From assembly GCA_947380835.1 (NCBI GenBank), contig CANCSL010000040.1, positions 1 to 9,999 on the forward strand: a DNA stretch of 9,999 bases, in the 5' to 3' direction. Source of the DNA: Actinomycetota bacterium. GTDB lineage: Bacteria; Actinomycetota; Actinomycetes; Nanopelagicales; Nanopelagicaceae. Both the position numbers and the translations under genes were made by a program. Positions 1 through 8,984 of the stretch are shown here, piece after piece. Positions within the stretch are counted from its first letter, which is position 1. Each line of letters starts with the position of its first letter. The notes beneath the pieces are model-generated. The model was not told the origin of the DNA, made no database searches, and saw only the letters and a program-made list of their open reading frames with translations.

Positions 1-362
<362 letters not shown>

Positions 363-390
363 ACATTATTTATGCATCGCGTTCACTGTG

Positions 391-417
391 TGGTTCCCGA
401 GTTACGGTCGGGAACTA
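391..417 (+). other. Hairpin in the 23S-5S spacer
   Basis: GTTCCCGA (393-400) and TCGGGAAC (408-415) are perfect inverted repeats around a 7-nt loop. One G-U and one U-A pair extend the stem to 10 bp. No T-run follows, so it is not an intrinsic terminator, as expected inside an rRNA operon. A role in processing the 23S/5S precursor (RNase III-like cleavage or protection) is inference from position. Confidence 0.6.
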
Positions 418-439
418 GTTATAACCAATCTTGGGGAGA

Positions 440-453
440 AATCTCTAGAGATT
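440..453 (+). repeat. 14-nt perfect palindrome in the 23S-5S spacer
   Basis: AATCTCTAGAGATT reads identically on both strands. A competing pairing exists between CAATCT (426-431) and AGATTG (449-454), so this spacer segment could fold in two ways. It lies about 29 nt before 5S rRNA. A processing role is possible but not shown by sequence alone. Confidence 0.45.
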
Positions 454-481
454 GCTTAGACTGACTGACAACTCAATAGAG

Positions 482-599
482 TTTCGGCGGCCATAGCGAG
501 AGGGAAACGCCCGGTCCCATTCCGAACCCGGAAGCTAAGCCTCTCTGCGTCGATGGTACTGCAAGGGGGACCTTGTGGGAGAGTAGATCGCCGCCGGAC
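482..599 (+). rRNA. rrf: 5S ribosomal RNA
   Basis: The gene is complete at about 118 nt and encodes the small RNA of the large subunit central protuberance. The conserved core CGGTCCCATTCCGAACCCGG lies near 512-531, followed by GAAGCTAAGCC. The terminal helix forms between about 483-490 (TTCGGCGG) and 591-598 (CCGCCGGA), with one wobble pair. The pattern matches actinobacterial 5S rRNAs. Ends are placed from the terminal helix and may be off by 1-2 nt. It lies about 120 nt after 23S and shares its transcription unit. Confidence 0.96.
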
Positions 600-608
600 A
601 TCATTTAT

Positions 609-655
609 AAAGACCGAGTATCGCTGGTTTCGACTAGCGCGCTCGGTCTTTTTTT
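609..655 (+). terminator. Intrinsic terminator of the rRNA operon
   Basis: A 10-bp stem (AAAGACCGAG at 609-618 with CTCGGTCTTT at 642-651) encloses a second stem (622-628 with 633-639) capped by a TTCG tetraloop at 629-632. A run of seven T follows (649-655). It sits 10 nt after 5S rRNA and is the strongest terminator in the window. It should insulate the downstream ssb-like gene from rRNA transcription. Confidence 0.93.
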
Positions 656-752
656 ATGCCTGAAACCTGCTCGTCCTTCCACAGCAACGAACTTTCCTCA
701 ATTCATGGAGGCGCATTTAACGGGCATATGAGATCGGCTTGATCATTCTCTT

Positions 753-1079
753 ATGTCACCTAGAGAAGTTGAAGCAGTGAACTCAGTCCGCATAGTGGGA
801 AGAGTCGGAGCCCCGGGAGTTGAGAAAATCTTGCCCAGTGGCGATGCGGTCGTAGAGTTTCGCGTCGTCGTGGATAGAGCAAAACCACGAAGCGAAAAAC
901 GTGAAGTAGATGTTTTAGAAATTGCCGTCTGGTCCTCTCGACTAAGAAAACGCGCGCTTGGTTTACACGAGGGCGAAGTCGTAGAAGTCGTTGGTGAACT
1001 TCGGAGGCGATTCTGGAAGGGCGCGACCGGAGTAGCTAGCCGTTGGCAAGTCGAAGCAAGCGAGTTGTCGCGCCTTTAG
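753..1079 (+). CDS. Short single-stranded DNA-binding protein (SSB-like OB fold)
   Basis: The 108-residue protein matches the SSB OB-fold pattern: an opening strand NSVRIVGRVG, then VVEFRVVVDRAK, LEIAVWSS, and a closing GEVVEVVGELRRR strand. SSB proteins bind exposed single strands in replication, repair and recombination. Housekeeping bacterial SSBs are usually 150-180 residues with a disordered tail ending in an acidic tip that recruits partner proteins. This one stops right after the OB fold (ASELSRL), so it lacks that tail and is probably a paralogue or accessory SSB. ATG 753 is chosen, but GTG 777 (giving MNSVRIVG) has a partial Shine-Dalgarno GAGAAG 8 nt upstream and fits the family start better. 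It follows the rRNA terminator by about 100 nt; no convincing promoter was found there. Confidence 0.8.
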   Translation: MSPREVEAVNSVRIVGRVGAPGVEKILPSGDAVVEFRVVVDRAKPRSEKREVDVLEIAVWSSRLRKRALGLHEGEVVEVVGELRRRFWKGATGVASRWQVEASELSRL

Positions 1080-1080
1080 A

Positions 1081-1086
1081 TACGGT
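1081..1086 (+). promoter_or_regulatory. Possible -10 element for a leaderless transcript
   Basis: TACGGT fits TANNNT and ends 6 nt before ATG 1093, the spacing expected when transcription starts at the A of the start codon. No Shine-Dalgarno is visible before that ATG, which agrees. No good -35 is seen, and one such match can arise by chance. Confidence 0.3.
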
Positions 1087-1092
1087 TAGCAC

Positions 1093-1503
1093 ATGGCACA
1101 AGATCTCTTTACCTCGCTTCGTAATTACGCTTCCAAACTCTCCGGTGGCGAAAAGTCGGCCGCCGAAATGGCCGCTGCCTTTAAAGGTTGGCTGGAGGAG
1201 AGCAGTGAAATGATCAAGGAGCGGATTGAAACAGAGATAGATGCCGCTGCCAGTCGTCGTGGATTCATCCGCCAAGAGGATCTCGAAGAAATCTTGCAGA
1301 AACTGGCAGATCTCGAGCATCGCAGCGCAGCAAAACCGGTGCGGAAGAAGGCTACCGCCCCCTCCAAAAAGTCGGCAGCGCCTAAGAGTGCAAATACCAG
1401 GAATCGCGCACCAGGCAAACCAATGACTAAAGAAGCTATTGTGAAAAGTTCGGTCAAGAAGAGCGCGGCCAAAAAGTCACCAGCAAAGAAGAAGAGTGCC
1501 TAA
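1093..1503 (+). CDS. Helical protein with Lys/Ala-rich histone-H1-like tail (phasin-like)
   Basis: This 136-residue protein has two parts. Residues 1-75 are predicted amphipathic helix with heptad-like character (for example the EESSEMIKERIETEIDAAA and QEDLEEILQKLADLEH segments), similar to the helical core of phasin-family proteins. Residues 78-136 are very basic and low in complexity, rich in K, A, S and P with repeats such as KKSAAKKSPAKKKSA. Such tails occur in PhaF-type phasins, mycobacterial HupB and H1-like proteins, where they bind DNA. A nucleoid- or granule-associated role is therefore plausible but inferred; no PHA synthase is in view. No signal peptide or membrane segment is present. 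The gene lies 13 nt after the SSB-like gene and 1 nt before the next start. Confidence 0.75.
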   Translation: MAQDLFTSLRNYASKLSGGEKSAAEMAAAFKGWLEESSEMIKERIETEIDAAASRRGFIRQEDLEEILQKLADLEHRSAAKPVRKKATAPSKKSAAPKSANTRNRAPGKPMTKEAIVKSSVKKSAAKKSPAKKKSA

Positions 1504-1504
1504 T

Positions 1505-1660
1505 ATGAATCTTTCGATCCCTGATCCGACAGCACATATCGCTGAAGTGAAAGAGCGAATCTCCAACATCTCTGGTTTGGCGCTAGAAGAACATTGCGAT
1601 GAGTACGAGCAGATTCACTCCCAATTGCAATTAGCTCTCTCCGAAATCGATGGCATTTAA
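1505..1660 (+). CDS. Small conserved protein upstream of tlyA (51 aa)
   Basis: This short reading frame starts 1 nt after the stop of the preceding gene and has a weak GAAGAG ribosome-binding sequence (1491-1496) 8 nt upstream. It encodes 51 residues, starting MNLSIPDPTAHIAEVKERIS and ending LQLALSEIDGI. The second half (LEEHCDEYEQIHSQLQLAL) resembles, from memory, the small acidic helical protein of unknown function that precedes tlyA in many Actinobacteria; I have not run a search. It is probably two helices, soluble and acidic. Function is unknown. Reality is supported by position, tight spacing, the start-site signal and resemblance to family members. Confidence 0.72.
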   Translation: MNLSIPDPTAHIAEVKERISNISGLALEEHCDEYEQIHSQLQLALSEIDGI

Positions 1661-1692
1661 CACGAGGTACCAGCCACTGTGAAAAAATCTTC

Positions 1693-2481
1693 ATGAAAAC
1701 TCGACTTGATGCCGAATTGGTGAGGCGCGGTTTAGCGCGCTCTCGCGATCATGCCGCTGACCTCATCGAAGCCAGGTCGGTCATGGTTGGGGGGATTCCT
1801 GCTTCAAAGCCAGCCACTCAGGTAGATGCTGAGACTTCCATAACGATTCAAGGCGATCGCGATGATTTTGTCTCTCGCGGCGGCCACAAACTTGCTGGCG
1901 CTCTCGATGCTTTTCCCGAAATTCTTGTAGCCGGAAAACGTGCACTCGATGCCGGCGCATCCACGGGCGGATTTACTGACGTGTTGCTCAAACGTGACGC
2001 TGCAACTGTAATTGCAGTTGATGTTGGTTACGGTCAACTTGCCTGGGAACTTCGTCAAGATCCGCGCGTAACAATTTTAGATCGCACCAATGTCCGCCAT
2101 CTCACCATCGAACAAATTGGTGAACCTGTAGACCTCATAGTTGCTGATCTCTCTTTCATTTCTTTAACGTTGGTCTTGCCTGCTTTGGTTTCAGTCTCGC
2201 GCACCAATGCCGATTTTCTTGTCATGGTAAAGCCGCAGTTCGAGGTTGGTCGGGAAAAGCTTGGCGCTGGGGGAGTAGTACGAGACCCCTTGCTGCGCAA
2301 ACATGCAGTGCGTGACGTCGCGGATTCAGCATATGACATGGGATTAGGTTGCAAGGGCGTAGTCGCAAGCTCCCTGCCCGGTCCAGCTGGAAACGTCGAG
2401 TATTTTCTTTGGCTAGCCCGGGGTGCTTCTGAAATTTCTGAGGCCGCCCTCGATGCCGCAATTATTCAAGGGCCACAATAA
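1693..2481 (+). CDS. tlyA: TlyA, rRNA (cytidine-2'-O)-methyltransferase
   Basis: The 262-residue protein is close to family length (~268 in mycobacteria). An N-terminal S4 RNA-binding domain (about 3-55) opens RLDAELVRRGLARSRDHA. A short linker leads to an FtsJ/RrmJ-like Rossmann methyltransferase with SAM-binding motif LDAGASTGGFTD (85-96). The catalytic tetrad is present as K66 (RGGHK), D152 (VADLSF), K180 (MVKPQFE) and E236 (GNVEYF). Mycobacterial TlyA 2'-O-methylates C1409 of 16S and C1920 of 23S rRNA, and its loss gives capreomycin resistance. The full S4 domain suggests the dual-substrate type, though that is not certain. The start is fixed by the S4 domain; no clear Shine-Dalgarno is near. 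It overlaps nadK by 1 nt (TAATG). Confidence 0.95.
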   Translation: MKTRLDAELVRRGLARSRDHAADLIEARSVMVGGIPASKPATQVDAETSITIQGDRDDFVSRGGHKLAGALDAFPEILVAGKRALDAGASTGGFTDVLLKRDAATVIAVDVGYGQLAWELRQDPRVTILDRTNVRHLTIEQIGEPVDLIVADLSFISLTLVLPALVSVSRTNADFLVMVKPQFEVGREKLGAGGVVRDPLLRKHAVRDVADSAYDMGLGCKGVVASSLPGPAGNVEYFLWLARGASEISEAALDAAIIQGPQ

Positions 2482-3338
2482 TGACTGCCTCGCCGCGCAC
2501 AATTTTGGTGGTACTACATCCAACAAAAGTTGAAGCTCAAGTATTTGCTCAAGAGTTGGCCACTGCACTTATTTCAAAAGGTTTCGAAGTTGTCACAAAC
2601 TCCTCCTTGCGACTTGAAGGCGTATCTCCACTCGTAGACCCTGGCGCTCTAGAGCTTGCAGTAGTCCTCGGCGGAGACGGAACAATTCTGCGGGCTGCCG
2701 AGCTTGTCCGTGGATTTCCAATACCCATTTTGGGCGTCAACCTAGGAAATGTTGGTTTCTTAGCAGAGATCGCTAAACCCACTTTGGCTGAAATCGTTGC
2801 TGGCATCGAGGCTCAAAATTATCGGAGCGAGCCACGACTTATTTTGCATTTCGATGTATTGCGTGATGGCGAGGTCGTGGACTCGGGCTGGGCGCTTAAT
2901 GAAGTAACAATCGAGCGAAATACCGCCCAAATGGTAGAACTCTTCATTCAAATTGACGGCAGGCCCTTATCTCGTTGGGGCTGCGATGGTGTTATTTGTT
3001 CAACGCCGACCGGATCAACCGCCTACGCTTTTTCGGCTGGAGGACCAGTTGTTTGGCCAGAAGTAAATGCTCTGGTTTTGCTACCGCTTGCCGCTCATGC
3101 GCTCTTTTCCCGCCCGATGGTCGTCTCGCCTGATTCTTCCATTGCTATCGACGTTGAGAGCATAGATGCACACCTCTCAGCCGACGGAATTCGGAAAGTT
3201 GGATTGATTCAACACGATCGCGTTCTCTTAACCCGAGATCCGCAGCAAGTGTTACTAACTCACCTTGAAAATTCGGTGTTCACCGACCGCCTCGTTGCGA
3301 AATTCAAATTACCAATTGAAGGCTGGCGCGGTGAGTGA
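2481..3338 (+). CDS. nadK: NAD kinase (ATP/polyphosphate-dependent NAD+ phosphorylation)
   Basis: This 285-residue cytosolic enzyme phosphorylates NAD+ at the 2'-hydroxyl of adenosine to give NADP+. It carries the family signature GGDGTILRAAE (64-74) with catalytic D66, then LGVNLGNVGFLAE (84-96), the NE pair (N140, E141) that contacts NAD, and the glycine-rich STPTGSTAYAFSAGGP (174-189). Length is normal. Its ATG shares one base with the tlyA stop and has no obvious Shine-Dalgarno, so translation is probably coupled to tlyA. The tlyA-nadK-recN order is conserved in Actinobacteria. Confidence 0.97.
   Translation: MTASPRTILVVLHPTKVEAQVFAQELATALISKGFEVVTNSSLRLEGVSPLVDPGALELAVVLGGDGTILRAAELVRGFPIPILGVNLGNVGFLAEIAKPTLAEIVAGIEAQNYRSEPRLILHFDVLRDGEVVDSGWALNEVTIERNTAQMVELFIQIDGRPLSRWGCDGVICSTPTGSTAYAFSAGGPVVWPEVNALVLLPLAAHALFSRPMVVSPDSSIAIDVESIDAHLSADGIRKVGLIQHDRVLLTRDPQQVLLTHLENSVFTDRLVAKFKLPIEGWRGE
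3318..3322 (+). promoter_or_regulatory. Ribosome binding site deciding the recN start
   Basis: GAAGG lies 8 nt before GTG 3331, inside the end of nadK. It supports GTG 3331 over the upstream in-frame ATG at 3265, which would add 22 residues unlike any RecN N-terminus. Confidence 0.6.
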
Positions 3339-5052
3339 GCGCTCCTCACTAGAAGAAATCACCATCCGCGGGTTAGGTGTCATTGATTCGGCTACTTTTG
3401 AAGTCGGACGTGGGCTAACCGTTTTAACTGGTGAGACCGGTGCCGGGAAAACTATGGTGCTTACTGCACTTTCATTAATTCTTGGCGCCAAATCAGATTC
3501 AGATCTAGTTCGCCAAGGTGAAGAACGCACAACCGTAACCGGACGATTTGCACTGTCAGATCAACTCCTCGCTCGGGTTATTGACGATGGTGCTGATGTC
3601 GACGACCACGAGGTAATTATTACTCGCACAGTTTCGGCACAAGGCAAATCGCGCATTCTTTTAGGGGGAGTCCCCAGTACAACTCACCAAATTTCAGAGT
3701 TGGCCGATGAATTGATTGAGATTCATGCCCAATCCAGTACTGCAAGACTTATGAAACCAAACGTGCAACGGGAAATGCTGGACTCTTTTGCAGAAGTTGC
3801 CCCGCTTCTTCTTGAGTATCAAAATGCATATCAACAATATGGTCAAATGTTGACTCGAATAAAGGAATTACGTTCCCTATTGAGCAAAAGAGACCAAGAA
3901 ATATCGCTTTTGAATGATTTCCTCGCCGCCTTTGCTGCTGTCAATCCACTTCCCGGCGAGCCAGATGAGATCGAAAATGAAATATCTAAATTGGGCTCTG
4001 TCGAACTTCTCCATGGAGAGATCTCACGTGCCTTGATTTTGCTTGAAGATGAAGACACATCAATCTTTAACCTCATGCAAGAAGCTCGAAAATCTCTCGA
4101 ATTAGTGAGGGGGAAAGACCAGCGCCTCGATGAAATAATTGATCGATATCTAGATGTGCTTTTCAACGCTCAAGATGTTGCTGGTGACTTGGCCAGTTAC
4201 GTCACTAACTTAGAAGCCGACCCAGTTCGCTTCGAGTTCTTGCAGCAGCGTAAGTCGGCGATAAATGCCTTGTTAAAAAAGTATGGGATTGGTTCAGATC
4301 GTCAGGCGGCCTATGACGCCCTGATCCTCCAAGCAGCCGATGCCCAGGCAAAACTTGATGACCTCTCCGGCGGAGATGATCGCCTGGCGGAGATGGAAAG
4401 GGAGTTGCAGACTCTCTTTCACCACGTGAAAAAGTCGGCTCAAAACTTAAGTAATGCACGCCGATCTTCAGCTCTCTCCTTCTCCGGTCTTGTTACTGCT
4501 GAACTCGCCTTTCTCTCAATGCCGCACGCTCGGGTTGAAGTCGAGTGCCTGACGAGCAACGGAGAAGTTTTCGCGGATTATTCGCCTACAGGCCTTGACG
4601 AAGTTCGTTTTCTCTTTTCGGCACACGCAGGTGGGCAGCTTTTGCCCCTGGCCAAAGTTGCCAGTGGAGGAGAAATGTCTCGCGTTATGTTAGCCCTGGA
4701 AGTTGTGCTGGCCGAGAAATCACCCGTGGGCACCTATATTTTCGATGAAGTCGATGCTGGGGTAGGCGGTAAAGCTGCCGTTGAGGTCGGTCGACGCTTG
4801 GCCAAACTCTCTCAAAGTGCGCAGGTCATCGTCGTAACACACCTGGCTCAGGTAGCTGTTTGGGCCGAAAACCATCTCGTGGTTCGAAAGAACGAGTCGG
4901 GATTGGTGACTCAGAGCGACATTCAGAGCGTCTCCGGCGCCAATCGCGAGACCGAAATCGCGCGAATGCTCTCTGGCCAAGAAGAATCCCAGACGGCACG
5001 CGAACACGCTGCCGAGTTGCTCAATCTCGTTGCTCAATCGATGATAAGTTAG
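3331..5052 (+). CDS. recN: DNA repair protein RecN (SMC-like ATPase)
   Basis: RecN is a cohesin-like ATPase that gathers broken DNA ends during recombinational double-strand break repair. Starting at GTG 3331 gives 573 residues, normal for the family, with the N-terminus reading LEEITIRGLGVIDSATFEV. The Walker A motif GETGAGKT is at 34-41. A long coiled-coil centre (about 150-400) separates it from the C-terminal head. That head carries the ABC signature ASGGEMSRVMLAL (from 444), Walker B YIFDEVDAGVGG (D472, E473) and the switch histidine H504 (VVTHLAQVA). It overlaps nadK by 8 nt and ends 6 nt before pyrG. SteA- and MctB-type genes often found after recN in Actinobacteria are absent. No LexA box was recognised, and none is expected inside the operon. 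Confidence 0.96.
   Translation: MSERSSLEEITIRGLGVIDSATFEVGRGLTVLTGETGAGKTMVLTALSLILGAKSDSDLVRQGEERTTVTGRFALSDQLLARVIDDGADVDDHEVIITRTVSAQGKSRILLGGVPSTTHQISELADELIEIHAQSSTARLMKPNVQREMLDSFAEVAPLLLEYQNAYQQYGQMLTRIKELRSLLSKRDQEISLLNDFLAAFAAVNPLPGEPDEIENEISKLGSVELLHGEISRALILLEDEDTSIFNLMQEARKSLELVRGKDQRLDEIIDRYLDVLFNAQDVAGDLASYVTNLEADPVRFEFLQQRKSAINALLKKYGIGSDRQAAYDALILQAADAQAKLDDLSGGDDRLAEMERELQTLFHHVKKSAQNLSNARRSSALSFSGLVTAELAFLSMPHARVEVECLTSNGEVFADYSPTGLDEVRFLFSAHAGGQLLPLAKVASGGEMSRVMLALEVVLAEKSPVGTYIFDEVDAGVGGKAAVEVGRRLAKLSQSAQVIVVTHLAQVAVWAENHLVVRKNESGLVTQSDIQSVSGANRETEIARMLSGQEESQTAREHAAELLNLVAQSMIS
5045..5050 (+). promoter_or_regulatory. Possible -10 element for pyrG inside the recN end
   Basis: TAAGTT fits TANNNT and ends 8 nt before GTG 5059, which has no Shine-Dalgarno. 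It could drive a leaderless pyrG transcript in addition to readthrough from recN. No clear -35 is present at the right distance. Confidence 0.28.
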
Positions 5053-7609
<2,557 letters not shown>

Positions 7610-7620
7610 ATTCAAACTAT

Positions 7621-8022
7621 TTATCTACCGCGTAGTCGGCGCGCCAAAATACTTTGGTCGCCTTTCGCCTCGAGGTCGGCAATAACAATAGCTAACGACT
7701 CTCGGACAATTCGACCGCGATCGACAGCTAACCCCAGATCGCCACGAAGGGCCAGACGAGCTTGTTCTAGATCGTAAAGTTCTTCTGGAGAGAGATACAC
7801 GGTGATCTTCTCATCGTGGCGTTCGCGACCACTTGGAGAACGATCAAAACTATTTACGCGACGGCGCGGGGTTTGGCGAACAGACTTATTGGTAGCGGGG
7901 GAGAGGGGCGTGTTCGGTACTTCGGCAACCGGCACTTCGGCGGTAGAAGCAGGAACGGCACTTAAAGTTGTTGTGGTGCGAAAGAGCTCATCGGCTCCGG
8001 GAAGGCTGACTCGACGGCTCAC
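7621..8022 (-). CDS. Ribbon-helix-helix-like protein paired with ParA
   Basis: This 133-residue protein starts at GTG. Residues 1-16 (MSRRVSLPGADELFRT) look like a conserved short motif. Residues 17-68 are Pro/Thr/Ala-rich and probably disordered, with a basic patch TPRRR (51-55). Residues 69-133 resemble a ribbon-helix-helix fold: strand EKITVYLS (71-78), helix PEELYDLEQARLAL, and helix GRIVRESLAIVIADLEAKG (103-121). A longer connector (GDLGLAVDRG) than in classical CopG/Arc proteins lies between the helices. Its start overlaps the parA stop by 4 nt (GTGA) and has a strong Shine-Dalgarno, so the two are co-translated. I infer that it is the DNA-binding partner of this ParA, comparable to ParG or omega, or an autoregulator of the pair. 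The fold call rests on pattern only. Confidence 0.72.
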   Translation of the reverse strand: MSRRVSLPGADELFRTTTTLSAVPASTAEVPVAEVPNTPLSPATNKSVRQTPRRRVNSFDRSPSGRERHDEKITVYLSPEELYDLEQARLALRGDLGLAVDRGRIVRESLAIVIADLEAKGDQSILARRLRGR

Positions 8023-8930
8023 TTGGTTCCTCCGATAGAGATAAGTTCACGGGCAAGACGTCGATAAGACGAAGCTCCAGATGAACTGCTGGCGTATGTG
8101 GTGATTGGTTCACCCGCAACTGTGGTTTCAGGGAAACGAACAGTGCGAGCGATGATGGTGTCGAAAACGTGGTTCGGGAATGCTTCCAGAATTCGTTCCA
8201 GTACTTCACGACTATGAACCGTCTTGCGGTCAAACATTGTCGGCAGAATTCCAGTTAACTTCAGATCGGGATTGGTGTTCTTCTGAACCTTGCCAATGAT
8301 GTCGGCTAACAATGCAACACCTCGAAGTGCAAAGTATTCACATTCCAAGGGGACGATGACGCCATCGGATGCAGTAAGGGCGTTAACCGTAAGAAGACCA
8401 AGGGATGGTTGGCAATCAATCAAGATGACGTCATAGTCACCCAAGACCGGTTCAAGAATGCGCTTTAAGACCTTTTCGCGGGCAATGACATTCATGAGTC
8501 CGCCCTCGGCACCGGCCAAGTCCTCGTGGCTGGGAATCATGTCCATTCCGGGGACGCTGGTCTTCAAAAGAAAATCTTCAATATGTGTCGACTCATCCAT
8601 CATCAAGTTATAGATCGAGCCATCGAGCTGGCGAGTGGATACACCGAGACCTACCGAAAGAGAATGCTGTGGGTCGAAGTCGATGAGCAACACACGTCGA
8701 CCAAGCTCTGCTAGCGCGGCGCCTAGGTTGATAGTGGTCGTGGTTTTGCCGACTCCACCTTTTTGATTGACGACAGAGATGACAGTCGCGCCGTGATGCT
8801 CTGTGAGCAATGGAATATCTGGGATCTCCTTTAAGGGAAGTCCGAGGACTCCTGAAGTTGTTGCGACCTCATCATCACGATTTGTCGATTTAGCGTCGAA
8901 GCGAGAAACCTCTGAAGAGCCTTTTGCCAT
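8019..8930 (-). CDS. ParA/Soj-family chromosome partitioning ATPase
   Basis: This 303-residue deviant Walker ATPase belongs to the family that forms ATP-dependent dimers on nucleoid DNA to move or position cargo. The Walker A motif KGGVGKTT (57-64) has signature K57 and P-loop K62. Walker A' is LLIDFDPQ (81-88) and Walker B is VILIDCQPS (168-176, D172). The C-terminal segment FPETTVAGEPITTYASSSSG is typical of ParA/Soj. About 47 residues precede the ATPase core, probably a flexible tail. No ParB gene adjoins; an RHH-like gene follows with a 4-nt overlap. The position beside scpA suggests the actinobacterial second ParA rather than the origin-linked parAB pair, so the exact role is unclear. 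Its ATG appears leaderless, with no Shine-Dalgarno. Confidence 0.92.
   Translation of the reverse strand: MAKGSSEVSRFDAKSTNRDDEVATTSGVLGLPLKEIPDIPLLTEHHGATVISVVNQKGGVGKTTTTINLGAALAELGRRVLLIDFDPQHSLSVGLGVSTRQLDGSIYNLMMDESTHIEDFLLKTSVPGMDMIPSHEDLAGAEGGLMNVIAREKVLKRILEPVLGDYDVILIDCQPSLGLLTVNALTASDGVIVPLECEYFALRGVALLADIIGKVQKNTNPDLKLTGILPTMFDRKTVHSREVLERILEAFPNHVFDTIIARTVRFPETTVAGEPITTYASSSSGASSYRRLARELISIGGTK
8029..8033 (-). promoter_or_regulatory. Strong Shine-Dalgarno for the RHH-like gene
   Basis: GGAGG on the minus strand lies 6 nt before GTG 8022, inside the end of parA. It is the best ribosome binding site in the window and fixes the GTG start. Most other starts here have weak or no such signal, so this gene may be translated independently and at a good rate. 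Confidence 0.8.
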
Positions 8931-8936
8931 GGCGCG

Positions 8937-8966
8937 ACTCTAACGGCGGTGCGATTACGCTGGCAA
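8937..8966 (-). promoter_or_regulatory. parA promoter (-35 TTGCCA, -10 TAGAGT), leaderless
   Basis: On the minus strand, TTGCCA (8966-8961) and TAGAGT (8942-8937) are 18 nt apart, and the -10 ends 6 nt before ATG 8930. The -35 differs from TTGACA by one base. The spacing puts the transcription start at or next to the ATG. An ACGCT/AGCGT inverted repeat (8957-8961 and 8970-8974) overlaps the -35 and could be an operator. Confidence 0.6.
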
Positions 8967-8984
8967 GCGAGCGTGAAGTACCTT
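8955..8984 (+). promoter_or_regulatory. scpA promoter (-10 TACCTT), probably leaderless
   Basis: TACCTT (8979-8984) ends 7 nt before ATG 8992, and no Shine-Dalgarno is present. A weak -35-like TTACGC (8955-8960) lies 18 nt upstream. It overlaps the divergent parA promoter, so the two may compete or share regulation. Confidence 0.5.

Noticed and set aside
656..742. 28-codon frame directly after the rRNA terminator
   Set aside because: It starts at the end of the terminator T-run, has no ribosome binding site and no recognisable composition, so it is probably chance. I also see no tRNA in 656-752.
1125..1472. Antisense frames across the basic-tail gene (including 1036-1320 minus)
   Set aside because: These are shadow frames created by the Lys/Ala-rich codons of the plus-strand gene. 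They have no ribosome binding sites or family resemblance.
1850..1860. GCGATCGC octamer inside tlyA
   Set aside because: It resembles the HIP1 repeat of cyanobacteria, but I noticed it only here, in coding sequence, and it is explained by codon use.
3265..3330. Upstream ATG extension of recN
   Set aside because: The extra 22 residues are out-of-frame nadK sequence and do not resemble a RecN N-terminus. GTG 3331 has a GAAGG site and gives the normal start before the Walker A domain.
4421..4436. parS-like site (CACGTGAAA) in recN
   Set aside because: Only the central half matches the parS consensus TGTTTCACGTGAAACA; the other arm is absent. No parS site was found near the ParA gene either.
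7610..7620. Bidirectional terminator between xerD and the convergent RHH-like gene
   Set aside because: The gap is only 11 nt, with no convincing stem followed by a T-run on either strand, so no terminator is annotated.
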